Part shown: positions 6,662-13,409 of the stretch, piece by piece
Layout: every line of letters starts with the position of its first letter
How positions within the stretch are numbered: position 1 is the stretch's first letter
Source: Victivallaceae bacterium
GTDB lineage: Bacteria; Verrucomicrobiota; Lentisphaeria; Victivallales; Victivallaceae
Length of the DNA: 13,460 nt
NCBI GenBank assembly: GCA_028717165.1
Contig: JAQUOK010000026.1
Span: forward strand, 1 to 13,460
Direction: 5' to 3'
The notes under the pieces: generated by a model
What the model was told of the DNA's origin: nothing
The model's input: the letters and a program-made list of their open reading frames with translations, nothing else
Database searches by the model: none
Made by a program: the position numbers and the translations under genes

Positions 6662-8116
6662 TTAGAACGTACCCAGTTGCTGTTTAAGGCTTTCCTCCTG
6701 AAGAACGTCAAGTACTCCTTCCCCATAGAGGGAACGCATCAGTTTGGCGTTGAATTCGTAGAATACCTGCGGGTCAGGTTTGGCGAAGACTTCCATCCGG
6801 GTCATATCCAGCATTTTTTTGCGCTTTTTCATGTCTTCCTGATAAACCTGCAGATAACGTATCAGGGTACGGGGACTCAGCTCCTCGAATTTGCGCTGCC
6901 CGAAATCCTCGATATAATCAGCGGCAATTACCAGTTCCAGATTCGGGTTCCGGTGTTTCAGGCCGCGTCTTTTCAGAAATTCCTCGATCATTTCCAGACA
7001 GCGGACTTCGTCGAAAAGCGGGAATTTGACCGTCCGCCCGCGGCTGAGAATGTTCGGCGGAAACTCAAAATTGGAGGCGATTACCACTGAAACATTGTCC
7101 GGCAGTGAAAAACTCCCGCCGATATTGGTCCTGAAATAATACCAGTTGATCTTGCCCGGATCGACGTCATCGAAAAAGATTATGAAACGGCGGTCTCTGC
7201 GGCTGGCCAGCTTCTCGATCAAAGGCTGGAGCGTTTCCTCAAGATCTTCCGGCCGGGGCAGGATCAGCGTCAGATTGTCATGATGTAAAGTATAGGAAAT
7301 GGTAAAGTGGGTTTTGCCTAACCCCGGCAGGCTGCTGACCAGCAGCGGCAAATTGGCTTTCTGTCTGGAAAAATCGCTGAAATGCCGCTCGAACGTCTGC
7401 CGCACCTGGACATAACCGAAAAAATCCTCGACCGCCCGAATAGAACTGAGTTCTGCCGAAATGAACTTTCCCCCCAGATAACGGAAGGCCTTGCCGCCGC
7501 TGAAAGGATCGGTCTCAAGAGCTTTTTCCTTAAGCAGGTTCATCGTCTCCCCGGAAATCCTGCCGTCCGGGATCCTGATACAGCTTTCCCCGTGAAACAG
7601 TTCCCTGACTCCGGGCCGCAGACGCGGAAGCCGTTTTCTGTTTCCGGCTGAGCTCCACAGCAGTTCCACAAAACCGCCGAGCGCTTTCACGCTGGCACAC
7701 ACCCTCGCCGCATGCTCTATTAAAAAAACCGTATCGTCATCCGAAACGGCGAGTTTCTCAAGTATGCCGTGAAGAATAAAGGCGTCGAACACCGCTTCCT
7801 CGATGCATTCCATCAGGCTTTTTCCCCGGCAGTCGACAAACAACTGGTTAAGGGCATCAATGGAATCCGGGTCCCGGCCCAGTACGGTAAAAATACGCTC
7901 GGCGCTGGTACTGTCATCAGAAAGACAATTCAGGTCGGTCAATACTTTATCGAGGACTATGATATAATTCCGGATGAAATTGCTCCGGAAAATGTTCACG
8001 AATTCCGTTCTGCCTTTCCGGAGTTCGGTAAACAACAGCTTTATGCTGGATTCAGCGGCGATAAGCATATCCTTCAGCTTTTTCACTTCCGAACTTACAG
8101 CCATCGACTCACTCAC
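6662..8116 (-). CDS. AAA+ ATPase, DUF815-like, with a long helical N-terminal region
   Basis: A 484-residue protein. The C-terminal half is a P-loop AAA+ ATPase. Walker A is SLPGLGKT (262-269), where the usual first glycine is serine. Walker B is FIIFFDDVD (311-319), sensor 1 is Asn349 in VIASNFEF, a candidate arginine finger is Arg359 or Arg361 (SRGRT), and sensor 2 is Arg416 in SPRTLIRYL. The order and wording around Walker B, a helix, then PDNVSVVIASN resemble DUF815 ATPases; this is by eye. Residues 1-230 are helical with no motif I recognise. The start is GTG: GGGAG lies seven bases upstream (8124-8128), while the in-frame ATG at 8104 is too far from it. No membrane segment is visible. 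It follows the Sel1 lipoprotein gene by 58 bp, so the two are probably co-transcribed. Substrate and partner are unknown. Confidence 0.85.
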   Translation of the reverse strand: MSESMAVSSEVKKLKDMLIAAESSIKLLFTELRKGRTEFVNIFRSNFIRNYIIVLDKVLTDLNCLSDDSTSAERIFTVLGRDPDSIDALNQLFVDCRGKSLMECIEEAVFDAFILHGILEKLAVSDDDTVFLIEHAARVCASVKALGGFVELLWSSAGNRKRLPRLRPGVRELFHGESCIRIPDGRISGETMNLLKEKALETDPFSGGKAFRYLGGKFISAELSSIRAVEDFFGYVQVRQTFERHFSDFSRQKANLPLLVSSLPGLGKTHFTISYTLHHDNLTLILPRPEDLEETLQPLIEKLASRRDRRFIIFFDDVDPGKINWYYFRTNIGGSFSLPDNVSVVIASNFEFPPNILSRGRTVKFPLFDEVRCLEMIEEFLKRRGLKHRNPNLELVIAADYIEDFGQRKFEELSPRTLIRYLQVYQEDMKKRKKMLDMTRMEVFAKPDPQVFYEFNAKLMRSLYGEGVLDVLQEESLKQQLGTF

Positions 8117-8130
8117 AATCCGTCTCCCAA

Positions 8131-8154
8131 TATTCAGTTATCAGCTATCAGCAT
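8131..8154. repeat. Short tandem GCTGATA-type repeat
   Basis: On the minus strand, GCTGATAGCTGATAACTGA forms two and a half copies of a seven-base unit in the 58 bp gap between the Sel1 gene stop and the AAA+ gene start. It lies just upstream of the AAA+ ribosome site. Too short to call more than a simple repeat; a spacing or regulatory effect is possible. Confidence 0.4.
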
Positions 8155-8174
8155 TATTTTATTTTGAACATTTC

Positions 8175-9893
8175 TTATTTTTTTCTGAAACCGCTGAGAT
8201 CGATCTGCGGCTCTTTTATCTGCGGACTGACCGGAATGGCGCGTCCGTATTCAAGATTGAGAAATTCCTGTTTCTGGGGCAGGCAGAATTTGCCGAGCTT
8301 TTTAATGTCGATACCGGTAGCGATACTGAATTTCCGTTTGTCCTTCAGCAAAGGCCGGCACCAGTGGTTTATAAAATTGACCAGGAAGGGCAGGTCTTCA
8401 CGTATAAGTCTGCCGTTATTGAATAAAGCCGCGTAGGCTTCTTTATCGCGATCCAGCAGTATCAGGGCATTGGCTTTCATCAGGATTGCAATATTCTTCA
8501 AAGAGTCGTTACCCGGCATCTTATCGCGGCTTTTAATCAGTTCATTCAACTTGAACGCGGCGAAAGCCTGGGCGGTACCCTGTCCCGCCAGGGCGGCGGA
8601 AATCCCGTAAGCTATCCATAACCCGGGATTGTCCCCTTCATACTTTTCGACGGCTCTGAAAAGCTGGGCCGCCCACATCATGGGCAGACTGTTTTCATAA
8701 ATCAGATACCAGTCGTTATTCATGAAAAACGGCAGCGGGTTGTATGCCAGACGTTCCTCATAAAGCTTCCGGCTCGCCTCGACGATACCGACCTTGAAAC
8801 CGTTAAGGATGCGTTCGATTTCGGAATTGGCCAGCAGGATGTTTTCCCCGCCCTGGATTTTTTCCCAGGTGTATTTCACCGGGAAGAACAAGCCGGTTTT
8901 ATTATCCAGTTCAAGGATCAGTTCATTTATTTCAGGCGAGTCTTTTTTTATTTTCAAGGCCAGCAGATAAAGGACCATTTCCTTGGCATAGTCAGGCGTC
9001 ACCCGGTCCCTGATCAGTTTCGCATACTCGAGCATGGCGGGCACGGAACTGTGTTCCGCGGCTCTCTTTATCCAGACGATTTTCTGGTCTACATGCGGTA
9101 TTCCGGCCGCCACCACCAGCATGGCGGGGGCGTAGCCGTCTTCGGCGGCGGCTTTGAAAAGCCGGTCGGCGCCGGGAATTCCCGCTTTCATGTATTCCTG
9201 GGCCAGTTTATACTTCGCCGGCGGGAAGCCGCCCGCTTCCGCGGCTTTCAGCAGGCGCATCGCCTCTTCGCGGTTATTCCGGTTAAAATAGTACTGGGAC
9301 AAAAAGAACTGGGCGCGCGGATAATCATGGGCGGCGGCTTCGATCAGGAAAGTCCTTGCCTTATTATAATCTCTCAATTCCCGGTCGCCGTAAAAGATCA
9401 CGCCCAGGTTTTCGATGGCCGGCTGCCAGCGGCGTTTTGCGCAGTACCTGAACATTTTTAAGGCGTCGGCCTTGTTCTGTTCCAGTCCCCGGCCGTAATA
9501 ATACATTTCCCCCAGGATGTTTATACATTCGAGTTTACCTTTCCTGGCGTTGTCGTGGATATTTTTGTAAACGCTTTTGTAATGTCTTTCGGCACGGGCA
9601 CGGTCCGGCGTAACTTTACCCATTCCGTACTGGCTCATGACTCCGAGGTAATAGGCCGCAATGCTGTCGCCGTTCGCGGCGCCAAGCCTCAGCCAGTGAT
9701 AAGCTTTGTCGTAATCTATAAGCATGCCGTTCCCGGTAAGATACATGCTTCCCAAAGCGCCCTGGGCTTCAGCGTCTCCCTCTTCGGCTTTGGCAAGACA
9801 GCGGCTCTGCGAGGATACGCAGCCGTTTAAAACCAGAAGACCGCAACACAGCAGGAAAGCCGCCGGCAATCTGAAATTCTTTTTCATTCGCAT
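8175..9893 (-). CDS. Sel1-repeat lipoprotein
   Basis: A 572-residue secreted lipoprotein. The signal peptide has basic MRMKKNFR, a hydrophobic core and the lipobox LNGC, with Cys25 as the lipidated residue. Residue 26 is valine, not aspartate, which predicts outer-membrane sorting. Residues 33-285 hold about seven Sel1/TPR-like helical repeats. The first are textbook (AEAQGALGSMYLTGNG at 41-56; GDSIAAYYLGVMSQYGMG at 75-92); later ones are more diverged (PAIENLGVIFYG at 158-169; PRAQFFLSQYYF at 192-203). Such repeats usually form protein-binding superhelices. The C-terminal half (about 300-572) is unrecognised and probably helical. AAGGA seven bases upstream supports the ATG at 9893. It follows uvrC by 135 bp and precedes the AAA+ gene. 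A scaffold or envelope-assembly role is likely for the class, but the specific job is not evident. Confidence 0.88.
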   Translation of the reverse strand: MRMKKNFRLPAAFLLCCGLLVLNGCVSSQSRCLAKAEEGDAEAQGALGSMYLTGNGMLIDYDKAYHWLRLGAANGDSIAAYYLGVMSQYGMGKVTPDRARAERHYKSVYKNIHDNARKGKLECINILGEMYYYGRGLEQNKADALKMFRYCAKRRWQPAIENLGVIFYGDRELRDYNKARTFLIEAAAHDYPRAQFFLSQYYFNRNNREEAMRLLKAAEAGGFPPAKYKLAQEYMKAGIPGADRLFKAAAEDGYAPAMLVVAAGIPHVDQKIVWIKRAAEHSSVPAMLEYAKLIRDRVTPDYAKEMVLYLLALKIKKDSPEINELILELDNKTGLFFPVKYTWEKIQGGENILLANSEIERILNGFKVGIVEASRKLYEERLAYNPLPFFMNNDWYLIYENSLPMMWAAQLFRAVEKYEGDNPGLWIAYGISAALAGQGTAQAFAAFKLNELIKSRDKMPGNDSLKNIAILMKANALILLDRDKEAYAALFNNGRLIREDLPFLVNFINHWCRPLLKDKRKFSIATGIDIKKLGKFCLPQKQEFLNLEYGRAIPVSPQIKEPQIDLSGFRKK

Positions 9894-9954
9894 TTTATCA
9901 TCCTTAAAAGTTCAGACAAAAAAGACACCCCTAATGATTCAACAGCAGCACAAC

Positions 9955-9991
9955 CGTCCCGCTTGTGTTCATGCTCAAGCGAGACGCTTGA
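9955..9991. repeat. Nested palindrome upstream of the Sel1 gene
   Basis: Two mutually exclusive hairpins share an arm. CGTCCCGCTTG (9955-9965) pairs with CAAGCGAGACG (9976-9986) with one mismatch across a ten-base loop. TCAAGCG (9975-9981) pairs perfectly with CGCTTGA (9985-9991) across three bases. On the minus strand no T-run follows either, so an intrinsic terminator for uvrC is not supported. It may be another dispersed palindrome or a leader structure of the Sel1 mRNA. Confidence 0.45.
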
Positions 9992-10028
9992 ACTACATTT
10001 AAATGCAATTTTTAGAGGTTCTCAAAAT

Positions 10029-11498
10029 CTAATCCTTTTTTCGTAGAAATTCAACTATTCTTTCAGCAAAAATTTTTCCCATGCCCGGAATTTTGTTCAT
10101 TATCTCCTCGACATCCGCCCGGCGCAGCCGGCGGACCGAGCCGAAATGCCGCAGGAGCAACTGTTTACGGGCGGTTCCGATTCCGGGTATCTCGTCGAGC
10201 AGCGATTCCTGCAGACGCCGCGCCCGCAGCCGGCGGTGATATCCGATGGCGAAACGGTGCGCTTCGTCCCGTACCGCCTGGAGCAGGCGCAGAGCCGCCA
10301 GATGGCGGTCGAGAACAAGCGGCGCGTTCCGGTCCGGCAGAAATATTTCTTCATTCTTTTTTGCGAGGCCGATAACGGTCAGGGGCGGACAGGCAATCTC
10401 CGCCAGCGCCGCAGTTGCCGCTGAAAGCTGGCCTTTGCCGCCGTCAACCAGTAATAGATCCGGCAGCGGAAGACACTCCCGGATCTTCCGCGAATAATAC
10501 CGCCTTACGGCCTCCCGCATCATGGCGAAATCATCGATCCGGTCTACCTCGCGGATCTTAAAACGCCGGTACTTGTCCCTGGCCGGACCGCCGTTCTCAA
10601 AGCAGACCATGCTCGCCACGGCCAGAGTCCCGAAGATGTTTGAAATGTCGAAGCACTCTATCAGAAGCGGCGGCGAAGACATATTCAGGATTTTCCCCAG
10701 ACTCTCGACGGCTTCCCGTCCGGGAGAAGCGGGCAGCAAAGCATAACGGAACGAACGTTTCCGGTCGCCGAAAACGGTTTGAATATTGCTTATGATGTCG
10801 CGCAGCCGGGCGGCTTTTTCGAACTGTTTTTTTTCAGCCGCAGCACGCATTCCGCTTTCAAGTTCCTCCGTCAGTGAACTTACGTTACCGTTCAGGATTT
10901 CGAGCATCCTGTCCACATGCCGGTGATATTCCTCTGTCGTAATCCTGCCGCTGCACGGCTCAAGGCAGTCTTTGACGATGCGCTTCAGACAGTGCTTCCG
11001 GGCATTTTCATCGGGGGAATCAGCCCGGCAGGAACGCAAACCGAAATGGGCGCTGAGAAATTCAACCGTCGAGCGCAAAGCGGAACTTTTCGGGAAAGGC
11101 CCGAAATATTTACAGCCGTCGTCTTTGCGGACGCGGGCAAGGTCAAGACGCGGAAAATCATCCTTCAGATTTATTTTCACCAGCAGAAAGCGTTTGTCAT
11201 CGCGCATGAGGATATTGTACTGCGGAGCATATTGCTTGATGAGCCGGGATTCGAGCAGCAGCGCTTCGCCCTCGTTTTTAACCACGAAAAAATCCCAGTC
11301 ATAAATGGAATTAAGCAGTGAACGCAGCCTGGGATCGGCGCGGTTCAGCCGTGAAGGCTGAAAGTACTGGCTCATACGGTGCCTTAAACTGGCGGCCTTG
11401 CCGACATAAATAACCGTCCCGAAACGGTCGCGGTAGACATATACCCCCGGCTTGGCCGGAACGTCGCCGGGATGAAATTTTTTCGCTTCCGGATTCAT
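10029..11498 (-). CDS. uvrC: UvrABC excinuclease subunit C, compact form
   Basis: UvrC makes both incisions around bulky DNA lesions during nucleotide excision repair. This 489-residue version has the GIY-YIG domain (about 15-95; GVYVY and IYVGKA, Arg39/Arg41, Glu83). It has a four-cysteine Fe-S site (Cys157, Cys170, Cys178, Cys182), a UVR motif (about 212-240), the RNase H-like nuclease and tandem helix-hairpin-helix motifs (about 433-486). Nuclease residues corresponding to E. coli Asp399, Asp438, Asp466 and His538 appear as Asp284 (ECFDIS), Asp323, Asp352 (VDGGKGQL) and His414 (RDEAH). It is about 120 residues shorter than E. coli UvrC because only some 40 residues separate the UVR motif from ECFDIS, where E. 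coli has about 160. The frame is uninterrupted, so this looks like a natural compact form. The ATG at 11498 has no clear ribosome site. Confidence 0.95.
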   Translation of the reverse strand: MNPEAKKFHPGDVPAKPGVYVYRDRFGTVIYVGKAASLRHRMSQYFQPSRLNRADPRLRSLLNSIYDWDFFVVKNEGEALLLESRLIKQYAPQYNILMRDDKRFLLVKINLKDDFPRLDLARVRKDDGCKYFGPFPKSSALRSTVEFLSAHFGLRSCRADSPDENARKHCLKRIVKDCLEPCSGRITTEEYHRHVDRMLEILNGNVSSLTEELESGMRAAAEKKQFEKAARLRDIISNIQTVFGDRKRSFRYALLPASPGREAVESLGKILNMSSPPLLIECFDISNIFGTLAVASMVCFENGGPARDKYRRFKIREVDRIDDFAMMREAVRRYYSRKIRECLPLPDLLLVDGGKGQLSAATAALAEIACPPLTVIGLAKKNEEIFLPDRNAPLVLDRHLAALRLLQAVRDEAHRFAIGYHRRLRARRLQESLLDEIPGIGTARKQLLLRHFGSVRRLRRADVEEIMNKIPGMGKIFAERIVEFLRKKD

Positions 11499-11586
11499 AC
11501 TTAATAGTTTAGTTCTGCAAATCGGAAAAACAAGCGAAAGAACTTTTACTGAGTTTTATAAAGCCACATCATCCGGGCGTGGTTGT

Positions 11587-12522
11587 TTACTCCGCCGCAG
11601 GGTGTTTTTGGCTCCAGGAACTGAAAAGCAGAAGGAAAACAATAAGGAACAATCCGCATATCAATATGATGATCTGACTGATGATAATCCGGTTGATGAT
11701 TTTGAAGAAAAGGCTCAGCAGCACTAATGTTACCACATAGCTGAAACTGCGCGATGCTTTTTCGTCATGGCCGGATTTGACGACTTGGGAATGCAGCCAT
11801 GCGCCGAGCGGGAAACCGATGAACCCGCCGACGGACATCAACAGGCCGAGAACCAGCGAATCCGTCCCCGGATCCCCAAATTTAAAAGTTTCTATCTGCA
11901 TAAGATAGGAAACCGTACCCGAAACCGCAGTGATAAATACCGCCAGACGGGCGATTTTACCGGTAAATATTTCCGGTACGCGGAGGTTATTTTTCATTAC
12001 CGGACGGGTGATGGTACCGCCGCCGATCCCCAGAAGGGAAGATAAAACCCCTACCAGGAAACCGACTATCCCGGTTTTGATCGGGCCGACCCCGACGGCG
12101 ACGTCCGCGCTTGAAAGATCAGGATTTTTTTCAGGCTTGAGGGATAAGGTTTTGTACAAAATGAAGCCCAGCAAAATAAGATAAATGCATTGATGCGGCT
12201 TGCGGCTGTTGAACAATTCCTGAAGAAAAACCCCGACCGGACGCCCGAAAAAACCGCCCAGGAAAGCCATTCCGCACAACGGCAGGGCAACGTGCAGTCC
12301 CCAGGAATTTTTTCCCCAGCCGATACTTTTGAACTGATGTAGAATCGTCAGGAAGGTGCTCGGCAGCATCTGGAGGAGGCTCGCGCCCACCGCCACCGGG
12401 TTATCCACTCCCAAAGTCAAAAGCGCCGGTACTATGAACCAGCCGCCGCCGAGCCCCCAGAAACCGCCGGCCAGCATTGCGACAAACCCCACCAGCGGCG
12501 CCAGATAGTAATAATAATCCAT
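11587..12522 (-). CDS. TauE/SafE-family (DUF81) membrane transporter
   Basis: A 311-residue integral inner-membrane protein of the TauE/SafE family, whose studied members export or import sulfite, sulfoacetate or related small anions. Eight to nine hydrophobic helices are visible (about 6-33, 42-63, 75-100, 110-127, 148-170, 188-210, 222-245, 258-276, 278-302). The two pseudo-symmetric signatures are both present: GLGGGWFIVPALLTLG (23-38) and SLLGIGGGTITRPVM (162-176), each a glycine triplet before the conserved threonine/proline segment. The start ATG at 12522 is followed by DYYYYLAPLVG. No strong ribosome site is evident; GGA lies about a dozen bases upstream. A possible promoter, TTGAAT-16-TATATT, lies upstream in the 75 bp between the gene and the inverted-repeat element at 12593. 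uvrC follows 88 bp downstream. The substrate cannot be predicted; no sulfur-metabolism genes are adjacent. Confidence 0.9.
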   Translation of the reverse strand: MDYYYYLAPLVGFVAMLAGGFWGLGGGWFIVPALLTLGVDNPVAVGASLLQMLPSTFLTILHQFKSIGWGKNSWGLHVALPLCGMAFLGGFFGRPVGVFLQELFNSRKPHQCIYLILLGFILYKTLSLKPEKNPDLSSADVAVGVGPIKTGIVGFLVGVLSSLLGIGGGTITRPVMKNNLRVPEIFTGKIARLAVFITAVSGTVSYLMQIETFKFGDPGTDSLVLGLLMSVGGFIGFPLGAWLHSQVVKSGHDEKASRSFSYVVTLVLLSLFFKIINRIIISQIIILICGLFLIVFLLLFSSWSQKHPAAE

Positions 12523-12592
12523 GAGGAAATATCCAATTTGATGATTTATCCAGAAAAGTCAAATATATACTTCTGAAGCAAATATTCAAACG

Positions 12593-12875
12593 AATTAACG
12601 CCATGTGCAAGTTTTTTATCCCGTTCAGCCCCCGCAGGGCGGCGCCATTCGGTTAGCCTCGGCGCAAGCCCGTGGAAGCGGTAACTTAAAAAAATTCAGC
12701 CCTCGCGGAGCGGCGGCAGAAAAACCGCCGGCAACCTGAACTTGCCTTCTGCCGCCGTCCTGCGGAGGCTTGATCATATCCCGAATTTCATAACCACGGG
12801 CTTGCGCCCGGGGCTAACCAACTATCGTCCTCTGCGAGGACTTATATTTTGAAAAACTTGCGCACAACGTTAATT
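12593..12875. repeat. Full-length imperfect palindrome (copy 2 of the TIR family)
   Basis: Both outer ends read AATTAACG inward, followed by TGTGCAAGTTTTTT (left, 12604-12617) and its diverged counterpart (right, 12851-12864). The two halves pair almost throughout: ggttagcc..cgcaagcccgtgg (12651-12675) with 12790-12816, and a gcggcggcagaa block (12709-12721) with 12747-12758. The symmetry centre lies near 12730-12740. A motif of the form AGCCC-CGC-GGGCGG recurs four times, twice on each strand (about 12627, 12698, 12770 and 12842). Transcribed, it would fold into one long hairpin. No reading frame of note is present. The ends match those of the element at 904-1125, but the interior does not. 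The flanking TTAA/AATT could be a target duplication. Confidence 0.75.
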
Positions 12876-12948
12876 ATGATTGGATAAACATTTCTGGGAT
12901 TCGTGCTATTGCATCTTTAAGCAACTTTTCAACGATAACAGCCTTATC
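12874..12948 (-). pseudogene. Displaced 3' end of the XRE regulator gene
   Basis: On the minus strand, GAT AAG at 12948-12943 opens a frame of 23 further codons ending in TAA at 12874-12876. It encodes a helix-like tail starting KAVIVEKLLKD and ending PEMFIQS. If the insertion at 12951-13089 and one TCTA copy are removed, this segment joins the XRE gene in frame at the same Leu-Asp pair. I read it as the original C-terminus, now cut off. The stretch is short, so chance cannot be excluded. Confidence 0.6.
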
Positions 12949-12950
12949 TA

Positions 12951-13089
12951 GTGTTAAGTCAACCGTCTAATGTCGCTTACGCCCCTGGGGACAGGGGCGG
13001 CTACATCATTTATCTTTTACCTGCGTTTCCCGATGCCACGGCTGTCCCCAGCCGTGCCATGGGTCAACCGGCGATTGACTTAACACTAG
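12951..13089. mobile_element. Small inverted-repeat element (MITE-like) inserted in the XRE gene
   Basis: GTGTTAAGTCAA at the left end (12951-12962) is mirrored by TTGACTTAACAC (13075-13086) at the right; the match extends to 15 bp with the flanking CTAG. A four-base TCTA lies directly outside the left end (12947-12950) and outside the right end after TAG (13090-13093), consistent with a target duplication. Inside are two perfect eight-base-pair hairpins with four-base loops: cgcccctg/caggggcg (12980-12999) and cacggctg/cagccgtg (13037-13056). They share the core CTGGGGACAG in opposite orientations (12985-12994, 13042-13051). There is no transposase, so it would have to be moved in trans. No family name is assigned. 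Confidence 0.75.
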
Positions 13090-13409
13090 TCTAATTTTTC
13101 TTCTATGGAATGTTTATATTTTGCAGCGATTGCCAAAGCGAGATCATTGCGTTCTTCGGGACTCAGTTTACCGATCATGGCAATTATTTTTCCTTCCATG
13201 CCTTTTTTGCCGTCGGCTCCCAGAAAATCTATTCGCATATCGGGAAAAAGCTTCCGGACCGTTCCCAGTCTTAGGTTGTTTATCGGTACACTGTTATTTT
13301 TGATTCTATTAATTTTGGACTGATCAACACCGGCAATCTTACTTAATTTAACTTCACTCCCAGCCTTATGGATGCGTTCCCGTAATGCGTTATTAAATTC
13401 TTTTTCCAC
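13086..13409 (-). CDS. XRE-type helix-turn-helix regulator, C-terminally truncated
   Basis: A 107-residue putative DNA-binding protein. Residues about 20-58 show a Cro/CI-type helix-turn-helix: KLSKIAGVDQSKINRIKNNS (21-40), then a second helical part ending TVRKLFPDM. The rest is charged and probably helical (SPEERNDLALAIAAKYKHS). The start is GTG at 13409, fixed by a perfect GGAGG six bases upstream (13416-13420). The last sense codon and the TAG stop are built from bases of the inverted-repeat element at 12951-13089. Without the insertion the protein would have 130 residues. Whether the shorter form still works is unknown, but the DNA-binding part is intact. The gene is more AT-rich than its neighbours, which could mean recent acquisition. 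No target or partner gene is visible; the next gene downstream is the TauE/SafE transporter, beyond two repeat elements. Confidence 0.8.
   Translation of the reverse strand: MEKEFNNALRERIHKAGSEVKLSKIAGVDQSKINRIKNNSVPINNLRLGTVRKLFPDMRIDFLGADGKKGMEGKIIAMIGKLSPEERNDLALAIAAKYKHSIEEKLD

Noticed and set aside
10029..11498. Frameshifted or truncated uvrC pseudogene
   Set aside because: The frame is continuous from GIY-YIG to helix-hairpin-helix and all catalytic residues are present; the shortness comes from one clean internal gap relative to E. coli.
12597..12617. Outward-facing promoter in the TIR (TTGCAC as -35) driving the TauE/SafE gene
   Set aside because: The -35-like box is present at the end, but no good -10 lies 16-18 bases outward at either copy; a separate TTGAAT-16-TATATT nearer the gene is a better candidate.
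12948..13089. Two-base TA target duplication as for IS630/mariner-type elements
   Set aside because: Excising with TA duplication leaves a TAG stop in the XRE frame, whereas a TCTA duplication restores the reading frame to the 23-codon tail; the four-base reading explains more. Family assignment stays open.
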